A DNA stretch of 32,087 nt from positions 1 through 32,087 of the IMG/VR virus record IMGVR_UViG_3300029952_000091; one strand, given 5' to 3'. Below are positions 5,637-12,983 of the stretch, one piece after another. This DNA is from a virus. The translations under genes and the position numbers were made by a program. The notes beneath the pieces are model-generated. The model had not been told where the DNA came from. It did not search any database and saw only the letters and a list, made by a program, of their open reading frames with translations. Numbering within the stretch: the stretch's first letter is position 1; the number at the start of each line of letters is the position of its first letter.

Positions 5637-5672
5637 CTCCATTATCGCTTCCTTTGCCTCCTCTAACGTCAT
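5607..5672 (-). CDS. Very small ORF, 21 aa, possibly truncated
   Basis: ATG at 5672 with AGGG 5 nt upstream; the product starts MTLEEAKEAIMEGKGW and ends four codons after a second Met. The start looks like a normal phage mini-protein N-terminus, but the frame stops early. A second copy of its EGKGWV-coding stretch lies downstream in another frame (5574-5589). This may be a genuine mini-protein or the remains of a longer gene broken by a 47-bp duplication. It would be the next gene after the 155-aa gene in the same transcript. Confidence 0.35.
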   Translation of the reverse strand: MTLEEAKEAIMEGKGWVMNKA

Positions 5673-5767
5673 GTTATCCCTGTATATCGGCAAATAATCC
5701 CTGCTCTCCTGTTCCATCGCAGTCGTAGCAACGCTCTATTGATGATGCCGGGTCTTGACTCGAATAA

Positions 5768-6235
5768 CTAAAAATCTCCCCGGCGCCGCTCGTCTCGGTC
5801 ATCGCGGAGGCGGTCGGGATCAGCATACTTCCCTTCAAGCTGCCGGATCAGATCATTGTTGCACTCGATTTCGACCTCCATCGCCTCAATGCGGGCGTCT
5901 TTTTCGTCGCATTGATGGGCAAGAGCGGCGGCGCGGATTTTGTAGTGCTCAAGATCGAGGTGGCGCCTACCGATCACACACCCAATCTTCGATAGATTTT
6001 CGATGGTTACTTGTGCCCTATCGCGGCCAAATCCAGCGTCCGGCACGGAGAGTATCAGTGCGTCCTCGGTTTCTTGGTCGCTAAGAACGGGAGGCGCGGC
6101 TGATATGGTTGCGCGTAGTTTCATCACCTCGCGTTCCAGGTCCTCGATGCTATCTGCCGCCTGTAGTATCCAAGCATCGGGTGTTTCTGTGCGCCATTGA
6201 CGCAGGAGTGATACCAGATTGCCGTATGTGGTCAT
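5768..6235 (-). CDS. Coiled-coil phage protein, 155 aa
   Basis: Helical protein with two likely coiled-coil stretches: DSIEDLEREVMKLRATI (about 28-44) and DEKDARIEAMEVEIECNNDL (about 109-128). It ends in a highly charged tail (RDDRDERRRGDF). No enzymatic motif is seen. The start at 6235 has GGGAG 8 nt upstream and overlaps the TGA of an 18-residue ORF (ATGA), so it is probably translated by coupling from it. It is the first large gene of the leftward block. Confidence 0.85.
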   Translation of the reverse strand: MTTYGNLVSLLRQWRTETPDAWILQAADSIEDLEREVMKLRATISAAPPVLSDQETEDALILSVPDAGFGRDRAQVTIENLSKIGCVIGRRHLDLEHYKIRAAALAHQCDEKDARIEAMEVEIECNNDLIRQLEGKYADPDRLRDDRDERRRGDF

Positions 6236-6288
6236 TGAAAACGCTCCCGCATGGGCTTGCCATTTTCAGTATATGTATTATAGTCCAT
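6232..6288 (-). CDS. Coupled 18-aa leader ORF
   Basis: Product MDYNTYTENGKPMRERFQ. It has the best Shine-Dalgarno sequence of the block, AGGAGG 5 nt before the ATG, a promoter about 25 bp upstream, and a stop that overlaps the next start (CAATGA). This is either a real micro-protein or a leader peptide that sets translation of the 155-aa gene. There is no run of a single amino acid codon to suggest classical attenuation. Confidence 0.6.
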   Translation of the reverse strand: MDYNTYTENGKPMRERFQ

Positions 6289-6311
6289 TTTACCCTCCTA
6301 AAGATATATAT

Positions 6312-6341
6312 AGTATACCACATATGCCCCCACATATACAA
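6312..6341 (-). promoter_or_regulatory. Leftward promoter at the head of the small-gene block
   Basis: On the minus strand TTGTAT (6341-6336), 18-bp spacer ending in GTGG, TATACT (6317-6312). It sits in an AT-rich 150-bp divergent region (6289-6437) with repeated CATATA motifs, about 24 bp before the AGGAGG of the 18-aa ORF. Confidence 0.65.
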
Positions 6342-6380
6342 TATTATGCAGCTTCCATGAACTAGGTAATTCTCCATATA

Positions 6381-6409
6381 TTCCCATATAACTTCTCACG
6401 TGCTACACT
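6381..6409 (+). promoter_or_regulatory. Rightward promoter for the morphogenesis genes
   Basis: TTCCCA (6381-6386), 17-bp spacer ending in TGC, TACACT (6404-6409). The TGC-TACACT element is identical to that of the primase promoter and fits an extended -10 promoter with a weak -35 box. It may depend on a phage activator, as late promoters often do. Transcription would start near 6416, ahead of the ATG at 6438. Confidence 0.55.
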
Positions 6410-6437
6410 CTCTTCAACCTAGGAAACTTGTATTCTC

Positions 6438-6992
6438 ATGGAACCTGATCGTCTAGCAGCACTTGCATCAGAATTTCAAGCAGGTATCCTTACCAACGAG
6501 GAGCTTTGCGAGAAGTACTACGTCTCTCGGTCCCGTTTGTCCACTCTGGTTCAGAGGAATGGGTGGGTGCGTCGAGTTCCTCCGACCGAAGACAAAGTAC
6601 AGCCACTGGTTCATCTGTTTTCTTTTGATCCCAATGAACAGGCGGCGATGTCTGCAGCCCAAGTAGTTGCGATGCACCGCAAGGATGTCGCTCGCCTTCG
6701 CACGATTTCCAGCACCCTGGTTGATCGTCTTGGTATCATCCTCGCAGGCAAAGAGCTTAAGGATGCAGAAGGCAATCAGATGGCGTGCCTTGGTTCTCGG
6801 GAGTCTCCTGCAGATCTTTTGGAGAAGCTGTCCCGCGTTATGGTTCGCACCACCGAAATCGAGCGTCAGGCTTATGGCCTTAAGGCGTTCAATCCTGAGC
6901 AGACCGCTACGGATGCCGAGTTGGCCGCAGAACTGGATAAGCTGACCGAGGACGTCGAGCGCATCGCAAAAGAAAAAGCCCTCCAAAAGTAA
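6438..6992 (+). CDS. terS: Terminase small subunit
   Basis: The 184-aa product starts with a helix-turn-helix-like segment (residues 16-45: GILTNEELCEKYYVSRSRLS) followed by NGW, typical of DNA-recognising small terminases. The rest is helical (AAMSAAQVVAMHRKDVARLR and a charged C-terminal coiled region), suited to ring oligomerisation. The protein recognises viral DNA and hands it to the large subunit for packaging. AGGA lies about 13 nt before the start, which is long. The matching large subunit is not adjacent but begins at 12980, an unusual split. Assignment rests on the HTH, length and position as first late gene. Confidence 0.75.
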   Translation: MEPDRLAALASEFQAGILTNEELCEKYYVSRSRLSTLVQRNGWVRRVPPTEDKVQPLVHLFSFDPNEQAAMSAAQVVAMHRKDVARLRTISSTLVDRLGIILAGKELKDAEGNQMACLGSRESPADLLEKLSRVMVRTTEIERQAYGLKAFNPEQTATDAELAAELDKLTEDVERIAKEKALQK

Positions 6993-7004
6993 GGAATTTC
7001 TACA

Positions 7005-8099
7005 ATGAGTGTCTATCCCACCGAAATCCAGATTTACGGCACTTCGTACATGCCAGAGGCTGATGGCTCTACCGTTGGTGGGGCGGCAGACCTGACCCGC
7101 ATGATTTCGTTTTCCGACATGGCCGCGAACGGGCTTATTGATTGGGTCAGTTCTTCGGCCTCGGATACCGCCACTAAAGGCGTTATTGTTGGTCTTGATG
7201 GCTATGGCATTCAGCAATCGCCTGCTGCGGTTACGCTGACTGGCACCACCAAGGTTGCTGGCACTCAGACTTTTAACCGTCTGCTCTTTGCTGCGACTTC
7301 CGGGGCATCGGTCAACGGTCCTTTGGCCAACCCAGGTAGCACTGCTGCAGTGGGTGACGTGGCCGTGATGGCACATACCCTCACGATCGCCGCCCACACG
7401 TGTCAGGCCGGGTCCGCCAACCATACCGGTATTACCCCAGCGGTCATAAAGCTACAGGCCGGGGACGGGGCCTCCGTGACCCTCGGGATGGTTATCCGCA
7501 CCACGGGTGGTACCGGTGCCAACCAGGTCCGGTACGCCTGCTCTACTTCTGGCACCGGGTCGGGCCAGTACGGCACCGATGTCATTGCGGTAAACCGGGA
7601 TTGGACCACTATTCCGGATGCCACCACCACTTATGAAATCGCGACGGGTATGGTATTCCCGATCCTGCCCAACCCAATCACTTCAGTGGTGCGCCCATTC
7701 AGCGGAGCGTCGGCAGATGTGGCGGGCGGCTCGATCCGTTATTACTACGAGAAATTCGCGATCCTGAACACCGATAGTGCTACCGCCTGGACTTCGGCCA
7801 CCTTGATCAAACAAATCGACCCGGCTGGTCTTTATGCAGGCGGTGGGGCGTTTGACATCGTTCCGTGTTCTGCACTGAACGACACCATCACCGCCACAAA
7901 CCGCCAGACGGTCCCGGCATCTGGTATTGGGTCGTGGTCAACTGGTGCCGCACCACAGACCATTATGCTGGCTGCACAGACGGCGGCATTGAATTCCGCT
8001 GCACAGGCGCAGTGCTTTTGGGCGCGTTTGACCCTGGCCCCTGGTCAGGCACCAGCCAACACCTTTGTTGATTACCGGCCCAGCGGTCTGACTGTTTAA
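7005..8099 (+). CDS. Putative virion structural protein, 364 aa
   Basis: Low in Lys, rich in Thr, Ser, Gly and Ala, with strand-like repeats, as in phage capsid or tail decoration proteins. Segments such as MSVYPTEIQIYGTSYMPEAD (1-20) and LALMAHT-like VAVMAHTLTIAAHT are reminiscent of a widespread phage structural family that I know only as hypothetical or structural. No enzymatic motif is seen. AAGGA lies about 9 nt before the ATG. It lies 12 bp after terS and 14 bp before the fibre gene, suggesting a surface or fibre-attachment role; that is inference. Confidence 0.8.
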   Translation: MSVYPTEIQIYGTSYMPEADGSTVGGAADLTRMISFSDMAANGLIDWVSSSASDTATKGVIVGLDGYGIQQSPAAVTLTGTTKVAGTQTFNRLLFAATSGASVNGPLANPGSTAAVGDVAVMAHTLTIAAHTCQAGSANHTGITPAVIKLQAGDGASVTLGMVIRTTGGTGANQVRYACSTSGTGSGQYGTDVIAVNRDWTTIPDATTTYEIATGMVFPILPNPITSVVRPFSGASADVAGGSIRYYYEKFAILNTDSATAWTSATLIKQIDPAGLYAGGGAFDIVPCSALNDTITATNRQTVPASGIGSWSTGAAPQTIMLAAQTAALNSAAQAQCFWARLTLAPGQAPANTFVDYRPSGLTV

Positions 8100-8113
8100 T
8101 AGGACTCTAATAA

Positions 8114-11029
8114 ATGGCACAACGCTATGGCGACATGGTTAAAGAGACTATATCTGCACCCGGCACCGCTGCATTCACGCTCGGCACGCCGTCAACGGGC
8201 TTCGTCGCGTTTTCCACGATCCCGTCCATCACAAGTGGCGATACCGTAGATTACCTCGCCATCGATGCCAGCGGCGTGCCCTGGGAAGTGGGCACCGGCA
8301 CATGGACAAGCGGAACGCTGACACGCACGACCGTGCTACACAACTCCAGCGGTGGCACGACTGCGGTGAATTTCACCGGGTCTACTCTGGTGTCGAACAC
8401 ACTGACGGCCGAACGGTATCTGGCGGGTCCGGGTGGGGCGATCATCGGAACGTCCTTGAACATCACTGAGACCGCGACGGGAACCTTCTCGGGTGAGAAG
8501 GACTGGAACATTGTTTCAGTAACAAACACGTCCAGCAACACAGGCGGCAGCGGCCTAAATAACGCCTGCTACATAAACCACAATTTTTCCACAGGAACCG
8601 GTGGATACCAAGGCCTTTATGTTGTCAACAACCAGGTTGGCACCACAGCAAATCTGTTGGATACGGGGTATTACACGGCTGCCACGTTCCTGACGCAGAA
8701 TGCTTATAATGACAACGGCACATCCGGCGCATACAGCGGGCACTATTACGGGTTCAACGCTGTCGCCCGCATACTGTCCGGCGCGACCTACATCGACCAA
8801 GTCGTTGGTGGCGAGATTGACATCGCAGCAAAAACCGGGTCGTCCTTCAACGACCTCATCGGGTTGCAGATCGTCAACCAGTCGGGGAATACCGCGCCGT
8901 CGGGCCGGTTCTCAACTTATTTTGGGGCGTCCAGCGGGGGCGCAGACGGCACCGACACGCTGCAATACGGCCTGAGCTTTGGGCTTTACCAGGGCTACAA
9001 CCCCGTATCATCCACCGGCACGTTGATCGTCTGGTATCCCCACGCAGGCACCGGATCGGCGGGGACGGTTGCAAACGGCGTGGATTTCTCTCATGGCACG
9101 TTCACAAACGCGGCTTGGCTGTCGCCGGGGGCAACGATTGATCCGACCGGCAACACCACTGTTTTGTCGCTCACCACCAACACAGTCACAGCTCAGACTA
9201 CCAACGGATCGCTGGCCCTGAAGGGCAACGGAAGCGGGAGCGTCCAGCTTGGAAGCACCTTGCGCGGGGTTGATTGGTCCTTTGGCCCCGGAAACAACGC
9301 CGCAGTAGCCAACCACGGCAACGACTATGGCAGTGCGTCCGGCAGTGGCTTCGTGCTGCGCGGCGTGGCGGGTTCCGACGCAAATATTGGACAAATCTTC
9401 CAGGCCAAGGGCGTCGGCACCGCCTATATGTTTGAGGATGGGGCGGCCCACGCCATCATCAACGTGGTGTCTGTCACCTCGGGCATAAACGGCATCAACA
9501 TCGTCCAGGCCGCATCTGGTGGCACCCCGACAATCACGGCGAGCGGGACCGGCGCTGTTAATCTGGGGCTAGCAGGGGCAAACGGCGGTAGCGTGACGAC
9601 CGGCGGCGTCTTCTCGGTAGCATCGGGAACGTCGGGTCTCACGGTCACACCGAGTTGGTTTTCAGGGTCCGGCTACACCGGGACGTGGCTCAACCTTGAC
9701 ACATCTGGGCCGTCGGCCATCGGATCGGGTGGTCCGGGTACCAACCCCTGGATCGGCTATGCGTTCGCGGCTGGGAACTGGGTTAACGATGCTGCGGCGG
9801 GCGACCTTGTGTATCGCAATACCTCGGGCGCAATACGGCTGACCACCAACGCGTCAACCACCTCGCTGTCGATCATCGGGGGCACCGTTAATATCCCGGT
9901 TTTGCAAAACAACGGCGTCTCACAGTCGCCATACACAGGCACCCCGCTGTGGGGGACGGGTGCCGATGGCATCGTAGTGATATCGTCGGGCACCACGACG
10001 CTCTCGCGTGACTTGCACGCTGCCGCCCTGACCATAAATGGGACGGGGGCGATCAACACGCAAGCCTATCGTATTTTTTCTCAAGGCGTATGTGATCTAT
10101 CTGCGGCCCAGACGGGGGCAATTTATATCGTCGCCAACGCCGGGGGCGCTGCATCTGGTGCAACTGCCGGGACGGGCGGTGGGATCAACAGCTACGGCGG
10201 CACAGCTATGCGTGCTGCGAACGGCGGCTCGAATGGCGCGGCGGGATCGACCGGGGTAGGTGGTGCGTCGGCGAATATCGGGAGCGCTGCATCCAGTGGC
10301 GGTTACGGTGGGGTTGGTGGCACGGGCGGCGCGAGCACCAACGCTGGTGGCGCGGGCGGCACAAGCACCAATCCCAACCAAACCGCGTGGCGCAACACCC
10401 CGCAAATAAATCTCCAGTCCGGAGGCAATAGCAACGGCACGGCCGGGCAGACATTTGCATCCAACGGCGGGTCAGGTGGTGGCGCGGGCGGCGGCGATGG
10501 CACCAATCTGTCGGGCGCTGGCGGCGGTGGCGGCGGTTCGCCGGGTGGCATCCAATTAAATTGCCGCACCATTGCACGCGGCACCAACACCAACACCGCG
10601 ATCATCCAGAGCAAAGGCGCAGTTGGTGGTGCGGGCGGCAATGCGTCCGCCACGGGTAACTCGGCAGGTGGCGCAGCCGGTGGTGGCGGCGGTGGTGGTG
10701 ACATCTATGTTGTCACAGAGAGCCTGACCGGCTCCCCGATTGCCAACGCTATCGATGTCTCCGGCGGGGCGGGCGGGGCGGGCGGCACTGGCACCGGCAC
10801 CGGAAAAGGCGGGCAGGGCGGGCAGGGCGGGCAGCACGGGCACGTTGAGGTGCTGGTCCTGACGCAGACCGGCAGCACGACCGGCATCGCCTCGGGTAGC
10901 TCGGTATCGTCGGCTGGTTTCAACGCCACCACGTTCGGCTCGGCGGCGAGCGCGACCACGCCATCTACCCCATCGACAACTGCTGGTGGCGCAGGGACCG
11001 CAGGGCTAACAATGCAGGTGGGTCTATAA
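8114..11029 (+). CDS. Glycine-rich tail fibre / receptor-binding protein, 971 aa
   Basis: The N-terminal 100 residues (KETISAPGTAAFTLGTP, GVPWEVGTGTWTSGTLTRTT, NTLTAERYL) match the N-terminal domain common to many phage fibre or minor structural proteins, which anchors them to the tail. The middle is strand-rich and repetitive. Near residue 615 is GTGADGIVVISSGTTTLSRD followed by YRIFSQG, a motif often seen just before glycine-rich domains in phage and surface proteins. Residues about 675-912 are extremely Gly-rich (for example GGGGGGSPGGIQLNC), alternating with short strands, suggesting a rigid receptor-binding tip. High GC content contrasts with the AT-rich genes that follow. The function is inferred from domain architecture; the receptor cannot be predicted. 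Confidence 0.85.
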   Translation: MAQRYGDMVKETISAPGTAAFTLGTPSTGFVAFSTIPSITSGDTVDYLAIDASGVPWEVGTGTWTSGTLTRTTVLHNSSGGTTAVNFTGSTLVSNTLTAERYLAGPGGAIIGTSLNITETATGTFSGEKDWNIVSVTNTSSNTGGSGLNNACYINHNFSTGTGGYQGLYVVNNQVGTTANLLDTGYYTAATFLTQNAYNDNGTSGAYSGHYYGFNAVARILSGATYIDQVVGGEIDIAAKTGSSFNDLIGLQIVNQSGNTAPSGRFSTYFGASSGGADGTDTLQYGLSFGLYQGYNPVSSTGTLIVWYPHAGTGSAGTVANGVDFSHGTFTNAAWLSPGATIDPTGNTTVLSLTTNTVTAQTTNGSLALKGNGSGSVQLGSTLRGVDWSFGPGNNAAVANHGNDYGSASGSGFVLRGVAGSDANIGQIFQAKGVGTAYMFEDGAAHAIINVVSVTSGINGINIVQAASGGTPTITASGTGAVNLGLAGANGGSVTTGGVFSVASGTSGLTVTPSWFSGSGYTGTWLNLDTSGPSAIGSGGPGTNPWIGYAFAAGNWVNDAAAGDLVYRNTSGAIRLTTNASTTSLSIIGGTVNIPVLQNNGVSQSPYTGTPLWGTGADGIVVISSGTTTLSRDLHAAALTINGTGAINTQAYRIFSQGVCDLSAAQTGAIYIVANAGGAASGATAGTGGGINSYGGTAMRAANGGSNGAAGSTGVGGASANIGSAASSGGYGGVGGTGGASTNAGGAGGTSTNPNQTAWRNTPQINLQSGGNSNGTAGQTFASNGGSGGGAGGGDGTNLSGAGGGGGGSPGGIQLNCRTIARGTNTNTAIIQSKGAVGGAGGNASATGNSAGGAAGGGGGGGDIYVVTESLTGSPIANAIDVSGGAGGAGGTGTGTGKGGQGGQGGQHGHVEVLVLTQTGSTTGIASGSSVSSAGFNATTFGSAASATTPSTPSTTAGGAGTAGLTMQVGL
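10808..10834 (+). repeat. Tandem 9-bp repeats in the fibre tip
   Basis: GGGCAGGGC-type units encode GGQ repeats. The G tracts on the coding strand are dense enough to form quadruplexes, and such tracts are prone to slippage by whole codons. Confidence 0.6.
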
Positions 11030-11506
11030 ATGTCCGAAACGATCACAGCGACTTTCGCAACCAACTCATCCACCGGCCAGATGGTAACTGTCATGCAGGC
11101 ACCGGACGGCACTTGGACGGGGGGCGGCCTGACATGCGGGCCGTGTGCCGAGGCCAGCGCGGCGGGGTATTTTGCCATGCACACGCTGGAGGGCGACACG
11201 CCTCCCACGCCGCTGGTCCCGACCACCGCGCAGATGGTCGCCCAGGTTACAAGCGTGCCCCTCTGGAAAATCAAAATCGCGCTCAACCGCACGCCAAACC
11301 CGGCCAACCCGTCGCAAACGATGCTCGCAGCCGCAAGCGCCGTGATCGCTGCGCAGTCGTCGGACATCGAGCTGCAAATCGCGTGGACAGGCAACCCCGA
11401 CGTGACGCGCAGCAGCCCGACACTCGCGGGCATCGCCGGAGCGCTTGGCCTCGGGGGGGCTGAAATCGACGCGCTCTATCTCGCCGCCTCAACCGTGGAA
11501 ATATGA
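11030..11506 (+). CDS. Fibre-associated protein, 158 aa (possible assembly factor)
   Basis: Starts immediately after the fibre stop codon (TAAATG), so it is almost certainly co-translated. It has a CGPC motif near residue 37 (TCGPCAEA) and a helical C-terminal half. Genes directly after tail fibres are often fibre assembly chaperones, and the size fits, but I recognise no family. It shares the high GC content of the fibre gene, so the two probably travel as one cassette. Confidence 0.75.
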   Translation: MSETITATFATNSSTGQMVTVMQAPDGTWTGGGLTCGPCAEASAAGYFAMHTLEGDTPPTPLVPTTAQMVAQVTSVPLWKIKIALNRTPNPANPSQTMLAAASAVIAAQSSDIELQIAWTGNPDVTRSSPTLAGIAGALGLGGAEIDALYLAASTVEI

Positions 11507-11507
11507 G

Positions 11508-11573
11508 ATGGCCTGCAAACTCACTCAGGCGCGAATGACGCAAATTCTTAATCTGTCAGTCGCGTCCACATGA
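11508..11573 (+). CDS. Candidate 21-aa ORF bridging two cassettes
   Basis: ATG 1 nt after the preceding TGA and a stop that overlaps the next start (ACATGA). The product begins MACKLTQARMTQILN and is amphipathic. It has no clear Shine-Dalgarno sequence of its own. It bridges the GC-rich fibre cassette and the AT-rich genes and could serve mainly to carry ribosomes into the next gene, which also lacks a visible ribosome-binding site. Confidence 0.35.
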   Translation: MACKLTQARMTQILNLSVAST

Positions 11574-12358
11574 GTTTTGGTATATCATCATTTGGTGAGT
11601 TACCTTTTGCTGGTCAACCATATATCATTAGTGGATTTACTATATCTATTGATTATAATTCCGGTGTATATATACAGGGTTCTATATTAAACAATATTTA
11701 TGCTAAAAATGCAACACTGTCTAATATACAAACGAACAATAATGCTCCATTTCAATATACACTCAATACTAAAATGGATTTGATCGTTCCAAAATTTACA
11801 ATTGGAAATACACAGATCAATTATAATAGCACAATTGCATGGTTTATTAGTTTGCAGGTAAACTATAACTCACCAGCATTCATGCTTAAACTGTCATATG
11901 GTAGTATTAACTCCTCTGTTTCTTGGTTGTCCTCGGCCCTTGTAACGTCTTGGGATACTAATATACCAATTAGCTTTGGCGTAGTAACGCGTAAAGATCA
12001 GAATTTGCCGTTATATGGTAACACTAAGTTTGTAGCAGACACCGTTGTTCCGGCTTCGCTTAAATCCGGTGTTAAGTTAGATGCCATTCAGCCCGTTTCG
12101 ACTGTTGCCAGTATTTATGTGGATCAAAAAGTTCAAAACTATACATCGGCGGGAATGTTTCGTACCCTGATTTCTCCTGCTGAGTGGGCATATAGCATTT
12201 CATTTATATTCTCGCAACCGTTGCAGATGTCATATAATGGCGGAACTTCAGCACCAATTAACATTTATATTGTACCAGATCAAATTTTTGTGGTGCAACC
12301 TGACCTTAGATCTTTTGTAGTGCCTACTGATCTGCGTACTCTGACAATAACCAAGTAA
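11570..12358 (+). CDS. AT-rich virion surface protein, 262 aa
   Basis: Rich in Ile, Asn, Ser, Tyr and Thr and mostly strand-forming; the C-terminal motif RSFVVPTDLRTLTI resembles the ends of phage fibre or tail accessory proteins. No enzyme motif is seen. There is an abrupt shift from the GC-rich DNA upstream to AT-rich DNA with ATA and AAT codons, a sign of a different origin. No good Shine-Dalgarno precedes ATG 11570; translation may be coupled to the 21-aa ORF that overlaps it. It is probably a fibre or fibre-adaptor component. Confidence 0.85.
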   Translation: MSFGISSFGELPFAGQPYIISGFTISIDYNSGVYIQGSILNNIYAKNATLSNIQTNNNAPFQYTLNTKMDLIVPKFTIGNTQINYNSTIAWFISLQVNYNSPAFMLKLSYGSINSSVSWLSSALVTSWDTNIPISFGVVTRKDQNLPLYGNTKFVADTVVPASLKSGVKLDAIQPVSTVASIYVDQKVQNYTSAGMFRTLISPAEWAYSISFIFSQPLQMSYNGGTSAPINIYIVPDQIFVVQPDLRSFVVPTDLRTLTITK

Positions 12359-12369
12359 GGTGTATCGAG

Positions 12370-12663
12370 ATGCCATATAAGTTTGGTGCCATGGCGTTTG
12401 GAGACAATGCCTGGTTTAGCTTTGACTTTACTGGTTGGCTTACAACAGGTGATGCCATTTCTGGTACTCCAATGGTAACCGTTGGAGCGGGTATTTCCAT
12501 TGTTGTCAATACACTCCAGGTGGTGGGTGGCAAAGTAATTTTTAAAATAATGGCTGGCTCCAGCCTTGCTTATCCAGAGTTGTCATGCAGCGTGGTAACG
12601 GTTGATGGGTACTTGGCCACACGCTCTGGAATAGTGCCTGTTGTGCCAAATGTTCCTTCATAA
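12370..12663 (+). CDS. Putative fibre-tail adaptor protein, 97 aa
   Basis: The pattern FDFTGWLTTGDAISG near the N-terminus, a strand-rich middle with GG turns, and a late VTVDGYLATRSG resemble the small family annotated as phage fibre-tail adaptor proteins, which have an immunoglobulin-like fold. It is preceded by AAGGTGTATCGAG before the ATG. Its position between fibre-type genes and a membrane protein supports a structural role. The family assignment is by pattern memory, not by search. Confidence 0.7.
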   Translation: MPYKFGAMAFGDNAWFSFDFTGWLTTGDAISGTPMVTVGAGISIVVNTLQVVGGKVIFKIMAGSSLAYPELSCSVVTVDGYLATRSGIVPVVPNVPS

Positions 12664-12674
12664 GGATCATTTGT

Positions 12675-12983
12675 ATGTCTAATCAAGATAAAGAGGAGAT
12701 TGATGGTATGCCAGAGGGTTCCGATCAGGTAAGGCTGGCTGTTGCCATTAATGAGCTTGGCCGCGCTAAAGAAGATATACGTGCTTTAAATTCAACTATG
12801 CAGGTTGTTCTTGCTACGGTTAATCGCATCGAGCTTAATCAAACTCGACATTCGACAGCGCAGGAAACCGAAGACAGAGAAGAAAAAAGCCATAGCACAA
12901 CCATAATGTCTGCTGGTGCCCTGTTTCTAAGCGCCTTGACGGCTTTAGGCACCCTCTATTCCTCATTTAGACACGGATCATGA
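12675..12983 (+). CDS. Small membrane protein, 102 aa, possible holin-like
   Basis: A charged coiled-coil N-terminal part (residues 1-75, including RAKEDIRALNSTMQVVLATV) is followed by one membrane segment (about 77-97, MSAGALFLSALTALGTLYSS) and a short basic end (FRHGS). This layout recalls XhlA-type and other one-pass holin-associated proteins. No endolysin gene is seen next to it, so lysis function is unproven; a tail-membrane or head-associated role is also possible. AAGGATC precedes the ATG. The stop overlaps the large terminase start (ATGA). Confidence 0.75.
   Translation: MSNQDKEEIDGMPEGSDQVRLAVAINELGRAKEDIRALNSTMQVVLATVNRIELNQTRHSTAQETEDREEKSHSTTIMSAGALFLSALTALGTLYSSFRHGS

Noticed and set aside
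4665-5728. Long overlapping plus-strand frames (287-332 codons)
   Set aside because: Products are Arg/Cys/Trp/Pro-rich low-complexity translations of GC-rich DNA; the minus strand has genes with good ribosome-binding sites and natural composition in the same place.
6468-7424. A 318-codon open frame on the minus strand
   Set aside because: It is antisense to terS and the 364-aa structural gene, spans the gap between them, and has no start signal or recognisable features.
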